Shown here piece by piece: positions 25,985 through 34,428 of a DNA stretch of 64,000 bases. Positions within the stretch are counted from its first letter, which is position 1; the number at the start of each line of letters is the position of its first letter. The stretch covers positions 62,001 to 126,000 of the forward strand of contig DATGLG010000042.1 of assembly GCA_035294245.1 (NCBI GenBank), read 5' to 3'. The translations under genes were made by a program, and so were the position numbers. The stretch comes from DATGLG01 sp035294245 (GTDB lineage: Bacteria; Pseudomonadota; Alphaproteobacteria; JACZXZ01). The notes beneath the pieces were generated by a model. That model worked only from the letters and a program-made list of their open reading frames with translations. It searched no databases and had not been told where the DNA came from.

Positions 25985-26442
25985 GCGGCGCCTCCTTCGG
26001 CGGCGGGTTCGGCGCTGCCGCTCACGTCACTGCGGGGCGCGCGGCGACCGCCGCCGCCAAAGCGGCGCCCTTCGCCGTCGCGGAAGCGGCCACCCTCGCG
26101 GTCATCACGGCCTTCGCGACTCTTGCTTTGCATCATGGCCGAAGGACCCTCCTCGAGAGCATCGACACGCACGGTGAGGAAGCGGATGATGTCCTCATTG
26201 ATGCGCATATTGCGCTCCATTTCCGTGATTGCCGGCGGGGGCGCATCGAGGTTGAGGAGCACGTAGTGGCCCTTCCGGTTCTTCTTGATCCGGTAGGTCA
26301 GATTGCGCAGGCCCCAATACTCCTTCTTGGTGACCTTGCCGCCGCGCTCTTGAATGATGTTGGTGAAGGCTTCCACCAGGCTGTCCACCTGGGCGGACGA
26401 AACATCCTGGCGTGCGATGAACACGCTTTCGTAAAAGGCCAA
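25981..26442 (-). CDS. rpsF: 30S ribosomal protein S6 (TTG start)
   Basis: 153 residues if translation begins at the TTG at 26442, giving MAFYESVFIARQDVSSAQVD, where S6 proteins begin. AAAAGGAG sits 7 nt before that TTG. No ATG or GTG precedes the conserved text in a position that fits, and the upstream frame (to 26535) has no S6 similarity. EYWGLRNLTYRIKKNRKGHYVLLNLDAP and MRINEDIIRFLTVRVDALEEGP are S6 motifs. The last 40 residues are an Arg/Gly-rich tail (RFRDGEGRRFGGGGRRAPRS) common in alphaproteobacteria. Confidence 0.94.
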   Translation of the reverse strand: MAFYESVFIARQDVSSAQVDSLVEAFTNIIQERGGKVTKKEYWGLRNLTYRIKKNRKGHYVLLNLDAPPPAITEMERNMRINEDIIRFLTVRVDALEEGPSAMMQSKSREGRDDREGGRFRDGEGRRFGGGGRRAPRSDVSGSAEPAAEGGAA

Positions 26443-26487
26443 ATTTTGACTCCTTTTGGCTGTTACATGGCCCGGCGCTGTGTTTCT

Positions 26488-26505
26488 GGCCACAAGACCG
26501 TGGCC
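26488..26505 (-). promoter_or_regulatory. hairpin in rpsF leader, possible autoregulatory site
   Basis: GGCCAC pairs with GTGGCC around 6 nt within the approximately 113-nt leader between the inferred rpsF promoter and its TTG start. S6:S18 leaders in many bacteria contain an RNA mimic of 16S helix 22 bound by the S6:S18 complex. I cannot confirm that consensus here. Confidence 0.3.
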
Positions 26506-26561
26506 CAACCAGCCGCCCGGGCCTAGCCGGCTCATACCGGCAAGGAGCGACGAAGCGGCGC

Positions 26562-26589
26562 ATCATACACAAAAGCCCTCTCTGCGCAA
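26562..26589 (-). promoter_or_regulatory. candidate sigma70-type promoter of rpsF operon
   Basis: Read on the minus strand, TTGCGC (26589-26584), a 16-nt spacer and TATGAT (26567-26562). It would start transcription about 113 nt before the rpsF TTG. The 15-bp repeats lie immediately upstream of its -35. Confidence 0.45.
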
Positions 26590-26636
26590 GCTTTAGGCAG
26601 TGCAGCTTTAGGCAGTGCAGCTTTAGGCAGTGCAGC
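26589..26636. repeat. three perfect 15-bp tandem repeats
   Basis: The unit AGCTTTAGGCAGTGC occurs three times without mismatch, followed by the first 3 nt (AGC) of a fourth. It lies in the divergent region between rpsF and fabD, directly upstream of the inferred rpsF promoter -35 and about 50 nt upstream of that of fabD. Confidence 0.95.
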
Positions 26637-26684
26637 GCAACGGGGGCGGCGAGCAGGCCACGCCCCCACGAGCCCGCGCTTCGC

Positions 26685-26712
26685 TTGACAGGGCGGCTTT
26701 TAACGCTATGAG
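26685..26712 (+). promoter_or_regulatory. candidate sigma70-type promoter of fabD operon
   Basis: Perfect -35 TTGACA (26685-26690), 16-nt spacer, -10 TATGAG (26707-26712). Predicted start near 26719 leaves a leader of about 50 nt before fabD. Confidence 0.5.
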
Positions 26713-26767
26713 TGGGCGCCAATTCCGCCGGGCAATGCCCGGAACCGTCGCAACCACTTCACGATCC

Positions 26768-27709
26768 ATGGCTCGCGCACTCGTCTTCCCTGGTCAGGGC
26801 TCCCAAGCGGTTGGCATGGGACGGGACCTCCATGCCGCCTTCCCCACGGCGCGCCTCGTCTTCGAGGAGGTGGACGAGGCTCTGAAGCAGAGCCTCTCGC
26901 GGCTGATGTTCGAGGGGCCCGCGGAACAGCTCACCTTGACCGAGAACGCCCAGCCCGCGCTGATGGCCGTAAGCTTGGCGGCTTTCCGCGTTGTCGAGCG
27001 TGACGGAGGCATTCCGCTCGCCGGGATGGCGGCATTCGTCGCCGGCCATTCCCTTGGCGAGTATTCGGCCTTGGCCGCCGCCGGGACCTTCACCCTCGCC
27101 GATGCGGCACGATTGCTGAAGACGCGCGGCAGGGCCATGCAAAAGGCCGTCCCGGTCGGGGAGGGGGCCATGGCGGCGCTCATCGGCGCCGATCTCGACA
27201 AGGCCGGCGAGATCGCCGCCGCCGCCGCCGATGGCGAGATTTGCGCGGTTGCCAACGACAATGCGCCGGGCCAGGTGGTGGTGAGCGGACATAAGGCCGC
27301 GGTCGAGCGCGCGGTCAAGCTGGCCTCGGAGCGGGGGGTGCGCGCGGCCCTGCTACCCGTGAGCGCGCCCTTCCACTGCCCCCTCATGGCACCGGCGGCA
27401 GAAGTGATGGCGGAAGAGCTTGCCAAAGTTACGATGGAGGTCCCGGCGGTGCCGCTGATCGCCAATGTGACGGCGGCACCGGTCGAGGAGCCGCTGACCA
27501 TCCGCAAGCTGCTCGTGGAGCAGGTGACCGGCCGCGTACGCTGGCGTGAGTCGGTGGTAGCCATGCGCGAGCGCGAGGTCGACGCCTTGGTTGAGGTCGG
27601 CGCGGGCAAGGTCCTGAGCGGCCTTGCGCGCCGGATTGTCCGCGAGATGGGGGTTTCGTCTTTGCGAACCCCAGCGGATATCGAGACCTTCCTCAAGACG
27701 ATTTCTTGA
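26768..27709 (+). CDS. fabD: malonyl-CoA:ACP transacylase
   Basis: 313 residues from MARALVFPGQGSQAVGMGRDL. Active-site Ser is in AGHSLGEYSAL (about residue 97) and catalytic His in VSAPFHCPLM (about 207). FabD loads malonate on ACP for fatty-acid synthesis. The frame could begin at 26630, but family text starts at this ATG and the upstream stretch crosses the promoter. It overlaps the region of fabG and is first in the fabD-fabG-acpP-fabF-mltG cluster. Confidence 0.95.
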   Translation: MARALVFPGQGSQAVGMGRDLHAAFPTARLVFEEVDEALKQSLSRLMFEGPAEQLTLTENAQPALMAVSLAAFRVVERDGGIPLAGMAAFVAGHSLGEYSALAAAGTFTLADAARLLKTRGRAMQKAVPVGEGAMAALIGADLDKAGEIAAAAADGEICAVANDNAPGQVVVSGHKAAVERAVKLASERGVRAALLPVSAPFHCPLMAPAAEVMAEELAKVTMEVPAVPLIANVTAAPVEEPLTIRKLLVEQVTGRVRWRESVVAMREREVDALVEVGAGKVLSGLARRIVREMGVSSLRTPADIETFLKTIS

Positions 27710-27732
27710 CGTTTATCAGCCGGAGGCGCCGC

Positions 27733-28470
27733 TTGTTCGAGCTCGAAGGAAAGACCGCCCTCGTCACGGGCGCCACCGGCGGCATCGGCGATGCCATCGC
27801 CCGCGCTCTCCATGCGCAAGGTGCGACGGTCACCTGCTCGGGAACCCGCAAGGACGCCCTCGATGCGCTCAAGGCCGAGCTCGGCGAGCGCGCCCATGCC
27901 TTTCCGTGCCGGTTGGACGACCCTGTCGCGATCGAGACCCTGATCAAGGGCGCCGAAGCGGCGATGGGCTCGATCGACATTCTGGTCAACAATGCGGGCA
28001 TCACGCGCGACATGCTGGCGGCGCGCATGCGCGATGAGGATTGGCAGGCGGTGATCGATGTCGATCTGACGGCGGCGTTCCGGCTGGCGCGCGGCTGCCT
28101 GCGCGGGATGATGCGGAAGCGCTGGGGCCGCATCATCAATATCAGCTCGACGGTCGGCGCGACCGGCAATCCCGGCCAGGTCAACTATGCGGCCGCCAAG
28201 GCCGGGCTGATCGGCTTCAGCAAGGCTCTCGCGGCGGAGATGGCGCAGCGGAACATCACCGTGAATTGCGTCGCACCCGGCTTCGTCGACACGCCCATGG
28301 TCCGGGCCTTGAGCGAGAAGCAGATGGCGCTCGTCAAGGAGCGGGTCCCGGTGGGCCGTCTTGGCAAGCCCGCCGAGGTTGCCGCTGCCGTGGTCTACCT
28401 GGCGAGCGAGGAGGCCGCTTATGTCACCGGGCATACCTTGCACGTGAATGGTGGCATCGCCATGCTCTGA
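27733..28470 (+). CDS. fabG: 3-oxoacyl-ACP reductase FabG (TTG start)
   Basis: 245 residues. TTG at 27733 gives MFELEGKTALVTGATGGIG, the normal FabG opening, and CGGAGG lies 6 nt before it. SDR motifs: TGATGGIG, NNAG (LVNNAGITRDML), INISSTVG (catalytic Ser), NYAAAKAGL (Tyr/Lys) and VAPGFVDTPM. It reduces beta-ketoacyl-ACP with NADPH. Another TTG at 27706 overlaps the fabD stop but adds nine basic residues absent from the family. No ATG is available near the start. Confidence 0.94.
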   Translation: MFELEGKTALVTGATGGIGDAIARALHAQGATVTCSGTRKDALDALKAELGERAHAFPCRLDDPVAIETLIKGAEAAMGSIDILVNNAGITRDMLAARMRDEDWQAVIDVDLTAAFRLARGCLRGMMRKRWGRIINISSTVGATGNPGQVNYAAAKAGLIGFSKALAAEMAQRNITVNCVAPGFVDTPMVRALSEKQMALVKERVPVGRLGKPAEVAAAVVYLASEEAAYVTGHTLHVNGGIAML

Positions 28471-28627
28471 TTAGGCCGGGGGAGGCGCCCGGATGCTGGC
28501 CAATCCCCCTGAAGTATGTTAGAGAACCCCGCTTTCGCGCCGGCGCGGCCTGCGAATGGCGGCAGGCGGGAGGGTTTCATCCCCACGTATCCCTCCATGG
28601 GTCGCGTGGTCAACGAGGGTCAAAAAC

Positions 28628-28861
28628 ATGAGTGACGTTGCCGAGCGCGTAAAGAAGATCGTTGTCGAGCATCTCGGGGTCGACGAGAGCAAGGTGACCG
28701 AGAGCGCCAGTTTCATCGACGATCTAGGCGCGGACAGCCTCGATACAGTCGAGCTCGTGATGGCCTTCGAGGAGGAGTTCGGCTGCGAGATTCCCGACGA
28801 GGCGGCGGAGAAGATCGTGACCGTCAAAGACGCGATCCAATTCATCGAGCAGCACGTCTGA
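28628..28861 (+). CDS. acpP: acyl carrier protein
   Basis: 77 residues, strongly acidic. The 4'-phosphopantetheine site is the Ser in GADSLDTVELVMAFEEEF. MSDVAERVKKIVVEHLGV is the usual alphaproteobacterial start. It carries growing acyl chains for FabD, FabG and FabF around it. The 157-bp gap after fabG may contain a separate promoter, as highly expressed acpP often has one. An in-frame upstream extension to 28556 is not family-like. Confidence 0.97.
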   Translation: MSDVAERVKKIVVEHLGVDESKVTESASFIDDLGADSLDTVELVMAFEEEFGCEIPDEAAEKIVTVKDAIQFIEQHV

Positions 28862-28939
28862 TCCACCGTCGTCGCCTGCGTCGAGCGTGAGACGCCGCCT
28901 CTCACCGAGCATCCGAGCAAGAGAGCAGAGAAGCTCGCC

Positions 28940-30202
28940 ATGAGACGTGTGGTCATTACCGGCATCGGCCTCGTGACGCCGCTTGGGTGCGGCGTCAAGG
29001 CGAACTGGGATCGCCTCATCGCCGGGGAGTCGGGCCTTCGCGCCATTCAGAATTTCGATGTCTCAGACCTGCCGTGCAAGATTGCAGGCCAAGTGCCCCA
29101 GGGCGAGACATCGTCCGGCTATTTCAATGCCGACGACTGGATGTCGCCCAAGGACCAGCGCAAGGTCGAGCCCTTCATCCTCTATGCGATGTCGGCCGCG
29201 ATCCAGGCGGTCGAGGACGCAGGCTGGAAGCCCACGGACGAGGAGTCCCTCGAGCGCACCGGCGTCATGATCGGCTCGGGCATCGGCGGCCTCGACGGGA
29301 TCGCCGAGACGGCGGTGCTGCTCAAGGAGAAAGGTCCGCGCCGCGTATCGCCCTTCTTCATTCCCTCCTGCCTGATCAATCTCGCCTCGGGGAATGTCTC
29401 CATTCGTTTCGGCTTCAAGGGCCCCAATCATTCCGTGGTCACCGCCTGCTCGACGGGCGCCCACGCGATCGGCGATGCGGCCCGCCTCATCGGACTCGAT
29501 GATGCCGATGTCATGATCGCTGGCGGCGCCGAGGCCGCGATCTGCCGCATTGGGGTCGCCGGCTTCGCTGCTTCGCGCGCGCTTTCGACGGGCTTCAACG
29601 ACAACCCTCCGGCGGGCTCGCGGCCGTGGGATCGCGATCGCGACGGCTTCGTCATGGGCGAGGGCGCGGGCATCGTCGTGATCGAAGAGCTCGAGCATGC
29701 CAGGCGTCGCGGCGCCAAGATCTATGCCGAGATTGTGGGCTACGGCTTGTCGGGCGATGCCTACCACATCACCGCGCCCTCGCCGGAGGGAGACGGCGCC
29801 TATCGGGCAATGCGGAGCGCGTTGCGCAATGCCAAGCTCGCGCCGGAGGCGATCGATTACATCAACGCCCACGGGACGTCCACGCCGCTCGGTGACGAGA
29901 TCGAGCTGGGCGCCGTCAAGCGGCTGTTCGGCGCCCATGCTTACGCGCTCAGCATGTCGTCGACCAAATCGGCGATTGGGCATCTTCTGGGAGCGGCCGG
30001 CAGCGTCGAGGCGATCTTCTCGATCCTCGCCATGCGCGACGGCGTCGTGCCGCCGACGCGCAATCTCGACAATCCTTCCGAGGGCTGCGATATCGACCTC
30101 GTTCCCCATCGGGCGAAGCAGCGCCGGGTCAATTACGCGCTCTCGAATTCCTTTGGCTTCGGTGGCACGAACGCATCGTTGATTTTCGGTCCGGTGCCCT
30201 AA
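28940..30202 (+). CDS. fabF: 3-oxoacyl-ACP synthase II
   Basis: 420 residues from MRRVVITGIGLVTPLGCG. The Cys-His-His triad is visible: VVTACSTGAHAIGDA (Cys about 170), INAHGTSTPLGD (His about 310) and KSAIGHLLGAAG (His about 346). The enzyme elongates acyl-ACP with malonyl-ACP; FabF also extends 16:1 to 18:1. It is 78 nt after acpP and 18 nt before mltG. Confidence 0.97.
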   Translation: MRRVVITGIGLVTPLGCGVKANWDRLIAGESGLRAIQNFDVSDLPCKIAGQVPQGETSSGYFNADDWMSPKDQRKVEPFILYAMSAAIQAVEDAGWKPTDEESLERTGVMIGSGIGGLDGIAETAVLLKEKGPRRVSPFFIPSCLINLASGNVSIRFGFKGPNHSVVTACSTGAHAIGDAARLIGLDDADVMIAGGAEAAICRIGVAGFAASRALSTGFNDNPPAGSRPWDRDRDGFVMGEGAGIVVIEELEHARRRGAKIYAEIVGYGLSGDAYHITAPSPEGDGAYRAMRSALRNAKLAPEAIDYINAHGTSTPLGDEIELGAVKRLFGAHAYALSMSSTKSAIGHLLGAAGSVEAIFSILAMRDGVVPPTRNLDNPSEGCDIDLVPHRAKQRRVNYALSNSFGFGGTNASLIFGPVP

Positions 30203-30220
30203 GCCGCCGCGCCTCGAGTC

Positions 30221-31252
30221 ATGTCCGCGGCCCTCCGCTACTGGATCGGAGGCACGCTGGGCTTCATCGTCGCGCTCCTCGTCTGGGGATATGTGACGTA
30301 TACGAGCCCCGGCCCGCTTTCCGAGCCGACCAACATCGTCATTCCCAAGGGGATCGGCGTCGAGAGGATCGCTGCGCGCCTTGCCGAAGCCGGAGTCATC
30401 CGGTATCCGCGCTTCTTCGCGATGATGGCGGGACTCCTCGGCGAGACGCGGCGGCTGCGCGCGGGCGAATATCGCTTCCCCGCACACGCGAGCCAGCGGG
30501 TCGCCATGGATGTCCTCATCTATGCCAAGCCGGTGGTCCGGCGGCTGACCATTCCCGAAGGCTTCACCACGGCCCAGGTGCTCGAGGAGCTAGCCCGCAC
30601 CGACGGCCTCGAAGGTCCCGTTGACGCGAAGCCGGCGGAGGGCAGCCTGCTGCCGGAGACCTATAATTTCTCCTATGGCGACACGCGCGACGAGATGATC
30701 GCCCGCATGCGTCGCGCGATGACCGAGACGATCGACACATTGTGGAAGGAGCGCGCGCCGAATCTTCCGCTGAAGTCTCCCCGCGACGCGCTCATCCTTG
30801 CTTCCATCGTCGAGAAGGAAACGGGGATTGCCGAGGAGCGGCCGCATGTCGCCGCTGTCTTTCTCAATCGCTTGCGGCGCAATATGCGCCTCCAATCGGA
30901 CCCGACTGTGGTCTATGCCGTCACCCATGGGAGCGGCTCCCTCGGCCGTCCCCTCAGCCATGCCGATCTGGAGACGGCGAGCCCGTATAACAGCTACCTA
31001 TACGACGGACTGCCGCCCGGACCGATCGACAATCCCGGGCGCGCCTCCATCATGGCTGTGCTCCATCCTGCCGAAAGCGACGATCTCTACTTCGTCGCCG
31101 ATGGAAGCGGCGGACATGTCTTCGCGAAGACCTTGGCCGAGCACAATAAGAACGTCGCGCGCCTGCGCCGGATCGAAGCCCAGCCCGGGCCGATGAAGCC
31201 TTCCGCCTCGCCTAGCGCTTCGCCGGCAACCGGCGCAGCCAGCCATCCGTGA
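30221..31252 (+). CDS. mltG: endolytic murein transglycosylase MltG
   Basis: 343 residues. One N-terminal transmembrane helix (LGFIVALLVWGYVTYTS), then a LysM-like region (IVIPKGIGVERIAARLAEAGVI) and the YceG catalytic domain with the Glu in LASIVEKETGIAEERPHVAAVFLNRL and TASPYNSYLYDGLPPGPIDNPG. MltG cuts nascent glycan strands and sets glycan length at the inner membrane. A Ser/Pro/Ala tail ends the protein. Its last 41 nt overlap the convergent SDR gene. fabF-mltG adjacency is common in alphaproteobacteria. Confidence 0.95.
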   Translation: MSAALRYWIGGTLGFIVALLVWGYVTYTSPGPLSEPTNIVIPKGIGVERIAARLAEAGVIRYPRFFAMMAGLLGETRRLRAGEYRFPAHASQRVAMDVLIYAKPVVRRLTIPEGFTTAQVLEELARTDGLEGPVDAKPAEGSLLPETYNFSYGDTRDEMIARMRRAMTETIDTLWKERAPNLPLKSPRDALILASIVEKETGIAEERPHVAAVFLNRLRRNMRLQSDPTVVYAVTHGSGSLGRPLSHADLETASPYNSYLYDGLPPGPIDNPGRASIMAVLHPAESDDLYFVADGSGGHVFAKTLAEHNKNVARLRRIEAQPGPMKPSASPSASPATGAASHP

Positions 31253-31973
31253 GCCCTGGTGGCAGCATGGCGAACAATAGGGTTGCCAGGTAGAGCCGCC
31301 GCGGAAAGGCGATGCGCGCTCGTCCTCTCGCCAAGCCGCGCACGATGAGCTTGGCGGCGCGCGGCGCATCCATGAGCAACGGCATGGGGAAATCGTTCTT
31401 TTCCGTCATGCGGCTGCGCACAAATCCAGGACAGATGACCGAGACGGAAATGCCCAGCCCGGCCAGGCTGCCGCGCAGACCCTCGCCATAGACGCGCACC
31501 GCTGCCTTGCTGGCGCAATAGGCAGGCGCGCCTGGAAAGCCGCGGAAGGAGGCAAGCGAGCTCACGATTGCGATCTGGCCGCAATGCCGCTTAGCCATGA
31601 ACGGGATCACCGGCTGCACGGTGTTGACGACGCCGTCGACATTCACCGCGAAGATGCGTCGCGCCTGCGCGGCGCCTTCGCCCCCGCCGCCGGTGCCGGC
31701 GGAAATCCCTGCATTCGCGATCACAAGGTCGATAGGCGCTGCCGCCTCTCGGGCGGTGATCCAGCCCGCCATTCCTTCCGGGTCGGTGACATCGCGGATT
31801 TCCGCAGCCACAGTCGCGCCCTTGCTGCGGCAGGCTGCGGCGACGGCTTCGAGGCGGCTGGCGTCCCGCCCACTCAGCGCGAGCCGTATGCCAGGACCCG
31901 CATAGGCTTCGGCCAGCGCGGCACCAATGCCGCTGCTTGCGCCGGTAATCAGGATATGCCGCGGTTCGCACAT
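31212..31973 (-). CDS. short-chain dehydrogenase/reductase
   Basis: 253 residues, classical SDR: TGASSGIGAALA (residue 10), ANAGISAG, IVSSLASFRGFPG (Ser) and YCASKAAV (YxxxK). SGRDASRLEAVAAACRSKGA fits NADP-preferring members of the DltE/YqjQ type. A C-terminal hydrophobic patch (LYLATLLFAMLPPGL) suggests membrane association. It is convergent with mltG and its end is antisense to the mltG tail. Substrate is unknown. Confidence 0.82.
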   Translation of the reverse strand: MCEPRHILITGASSGIGAALAEAYAGPGIRLALSGRDASRLEAVAAACRSKGATVAAEIRDVTDPEGMAGWITAREAAAPIDLVIANAGISAGTGGGGEGAAQARRIFAVNVDGVVNTVQPVIPFMAKRHCGQIAIVSSLASFRGFPGAPAYCASKAAVRVYGEGLRGSLAGLGISVSVICPGFVRSRMTEKNDFPMPLLMDAPRAAKLIVRGLARGRARIAFPRRLYLATLLFAMLPPGLTDGWLRRLPAKR

Positions 31974-32091
31974 ATGGGCTCCATTGACGAAGCGCTAGGC
32001 AAGCGGCCGGGAATGTGATCCAACACGAGCGTGAGTTCCCCGTAGGCTCCGCCCCTGGACTCGCGACATGGATCGCTTGGAAGGCGTTGGT

Positions 32092-32739
32092 ATGACAAAA
32101 AAGATTTTTTGGGAAGACGCCTACCGCACGAGCCTCGAGGCGACGGTCGCGAGCGTCGAAGGTGCCGACATCATTCTCGACGCGACGATCTTTTTCGCGC
32201 TCTCCGGCGGACAGGAAAGCGATCACGGGACGATCGCCGGCATGCCGGTCCGGGCGGCGCGCAAGGAGGAGAGGAACATCGTCTATACCCTTGCGGAAGG
32301 CCACGGCCTCACGCCGGGCGATTGGGTGACGGTCACCATCGACTGGCAGCGGCGCTATCGGCTGATGCGCCTGCACTTCGCCGCCGAGATCATCCTCGAG
32401 CTCGTCCATCGAACGCTGGGCTCCATCGAGAAGATCGGGGCGCATATCGCTGCGGATAAGGCGCGCATCGACTTCGCCTGGGATGAGAGCATCGCGCCTC
32501 AGCTTCCGCTCCTTGCGGCGAAGGCCGCTGCCATCGTTGCTGCAGATCAGGAAATCATCAGCGCCTTCAGCGACGAGGCGGGGGAGCGGCGCTATTGGGA
32601 AGTCGCTGGCTTCGCGCGCGTCCCCTGCGGCGGCACGCATCTCAAGCGAACCGGCGAGATTGGCGCGATCACCCTCAAGCGGAAGAATATCGGCAAGGGA
32701 AAGGAGCGCATCGAGATCTATGTGGATGCGCGAATCTGA
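32092..32739 (+). CDS. AlaX-like alanyl-tRNA editing domain protein
   Basis: 215 residues from MTKKIFWEDAYRTSLEATV; GGAAGG lies 10 nt upstream. It matches the free-standing AlaRS editing domain (AlaX): FFALSGGQESDHGTI early, the metal site region RLMRLHFAAEIILEL (His95), and VPCGGTHLKRTGEIG (Cys179, His183). AlaX hydrolyses mischarged Ser-tRNA(Ala) or Gly-tRNA(Ala). In the canonical HxxxH pair the second His is replaced by Glu99. The Glu might still bind zinc. It is monocistronic, 110 nt before yicC. Confidence 0.85.
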   Translation: MTKKIFWEDAYRTSLEATVASVEGADIILDATIFFALSGGQESDHGTIAGMPVRAARKEERNIVYTLAEGHGLTPGDWVTVTIDWQRRYRLMRLHFAAEIILELVHRTLGSIEKIGAHIAADKARIDFAWDESIAPQLPLLAAKAAAIVAADQEIISAFSDEAGERRYWEVAGFARVPCGGTHLKRTGEIGAITLKRKNIGKGKERIEIYVDARI

Positions 32740-32850
32740 GCACGGAACCAACCTTGATGGCGCTGGCGGGGCGGCCAGGCTTCGCCTTGTTGCCGTTTGC
32801 GGTGCCGGATATAGTCAGCCACCTATAAGGTTCGCAACGAGCGGGGTGCG

Positions 32851-33738
32851 GTGTCACTCTCGAGCATGACGGGCTTTGCCCGAGCCACCGGGCATGACGA
32901 GACTTTGAGTTGGGCCTGGGAGGTCAAGAGCGTCAACGGCCGCGCCCTCGACATGCGGTTTCGTCTTCCCGTCGGCTTCGATCGCCTGGAGGGAGCTGCG
33001 CGCGGCCTGCTGGCCAAGCGCTTCAAGCGAGGCTCTTTCACCGCGACGCTCTCCCTCAGCCGCCTGGGTGGAAGCGCCACCTGGCGTATCAATCGCGAAC
33101 TCATCGATCAGCTGCTCTTTCTGCATCAGGACTTCGCCAGCCGCATCGCGCCGGGACCGCCCCGGCTGGATACGCTGCTGAACGTGCGCGGCGTGGTGGA
33201 GCAGATCGAGGATGCTGAAGGCGACGAGCTTATTGAGCGCCGGGCGGCGCGGATCATCGCAACCTTTGACGAGGCGATGGCGGCGCTTGGCGAGGCGCGC
33301 GTCGAGGAAGGGCGCCGCCTTACCCTCGTGCTAAAGGCGCATCTCGACGAGATCGATCGCCTGGCTCGCGAGGCCGGGAGCCTGGCCGCCGCCCAGCCGG
33401 CGGCGATCGCCGCGCGCATTCGCGAGCAGGTCGCCTTGCTGCTTGCGGCGGAGCCCGCTCTCTCTGAGGAGCGCTTGGCCCAGGAGGCTGCGCTAGCCGC
33501 GGCGCGCGCGGATGTGAGGGAGGAGTTGGATCGCCTCAAGGCCCATTTGAGCGCCGCGCGCGAACTTCTGTCGCAATCGGACGCCGTGGGCCGCCGCTTG
33601 GATTTTCTCTGCCAGGAATTCAATCGCGAAGCCAATACCCTGTGCTCGAAGGCGGCCGACATGGCGCTCACGCGCCTCGGCCTGGATTTGAAGGCGACAA
33701 TCGACCAATTGAGGGAGCAGATCCAAAATATCGAGTAA
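32851..33738 (+). CDS. yicC: YicC family endoribonuclease
   Basis: 295 residues with GTG start (MSLSSMTGFARATG; an ATG at 32866 would start at MTGFA). The YicC N-domain has WEVKSVNGRALDMRFRLP and the C-terminal DUF1732 domain has EVKRRLDFLCQEFNREANTLCSKAAD-like text (GRRLDFLCQEFNREANTL). YicC is an RNase-type protein in enterobacteria (RyhB turnover). The pair yicC-gmk is widely conserved; gmk follows after 8 nt. Confidence 0.93.
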   Translation: MSLSSMTGFARATGHDETLSWAWEVKSVNGRALDMRFRLPVGFDRLEGAARGLLAKRFKRGSFTATLSLSRLGGSATWRINRELIDQLLFLHQDFASRIAPGPPRLDTLLNVRGVVEQIEDAEGDELIERRAARIIATFDEAMAALGEARVEEGRRLTLVLKAHLDEIDRLAREAGSLAAAQPAAIAARIREQVALLLAAEPALSEERLAQEAALAAARADVREELDRLKAHLSAARELLSQSDAVGRRLDFLCQEFNREANTLCSKAADMALTRLGLDLKATIDQLREQIQNIE

Positions 33739-33746
33739 TGCTTTGA

Positions 33747-34382
33747 ATGAACGATAAAATATTTAGACGCGGCCTCATGCTGGTGCTGTCATCTCCCTCG
33801 GGCGCTGGCAAAACGACAATCTCGCGCCGGCTGCTCGAGCGGGACCCCAACCTCACCATGTCGGTTTCGGCGACCACGCGACCACGACGGCGCGGCGAGG
33901 TCAGCGGCGTCGACTACCACTTCGTTGAGCCGGATGATTTCAATCTCATGATCAATCGTGGTGAGCTCCTCGAGCATGCCAAGGTCTTCGGCCATTACTA
34001 TGGAACGCCGCGAAAACCTGTCGAGGAGGCGCTGGCGCGCGGACGGGACGTCCTCTTCGATATCGATTGGCAGGGAACGCAACAGCTTGCGCAAACCGCG
34101 CGCAGCGATCTTGTCAGCGTGTTCATTCTGCCGCCGAGCACGGCCGAGCTGGAGCGGCGCCTCAAGACCCGCGCGCAGGACAGCGCCGATGTCGTCGCGA
34201 GCCGCATGGCCAAGGCGGCGGACGAGATGAGCCATTGGCCCGAATACGACTACATTCTCGTCAACTTCGATATCGAGGAAAGCGTGGCCAAGGTGCAGGC
34301 CATTCTCCAGGCGGAACGGCTCCGCCGCGATCGGCAAACCGGATTGGTGGATTTCGTCAAGGGTCTCCGCCAAGGCCAATGA
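33747..34382 (+). CDS. gmk: guanylate kinase
   Basis: 211 residues. P-loop SSPSGAGKTTISRRL, GMP-binding SVSATTRPRRRGEVSGVDYHFV, and DIDWQGTQQL. It phosphorylates GMP to GDP. E. coli Gmk is 207 residues. It is translationally close to yicC (8-nt gap). The next gene, an AraC regulator, starts 46 nt later but is probably independent. Confidence 0.97.
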   Translation: MNDKIFRRGLMLVLSSPSGAGKTTISRRLLERDPNLTMSVSATTRPRRRGEVSGVDYHFVEPDDFNLMINRGELLEHAKVFGHYYGTPRKPVEEALARGRDVLFDIDWQGTQQLAQTARSDLVSVFILPPSTAELERRLKTRAQDSADVVASRMAKAADEMSHWPEYDYILVNFDIEESVAKVQAILQAERLRRDRQTGLVDFVKGLRQGQ

Positions 34383-34428
34383 TTCGGGCATGCCGCTCCG
34401 CTGCGGACCGTAGGCAGACTCGACCAGC

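Noticed and set aside
26794..28443. 549-codon minus-strand open frame
   Set aside because: Antisense to fabD and fabG, both clearly recognised; composition is a mirror of their codons.
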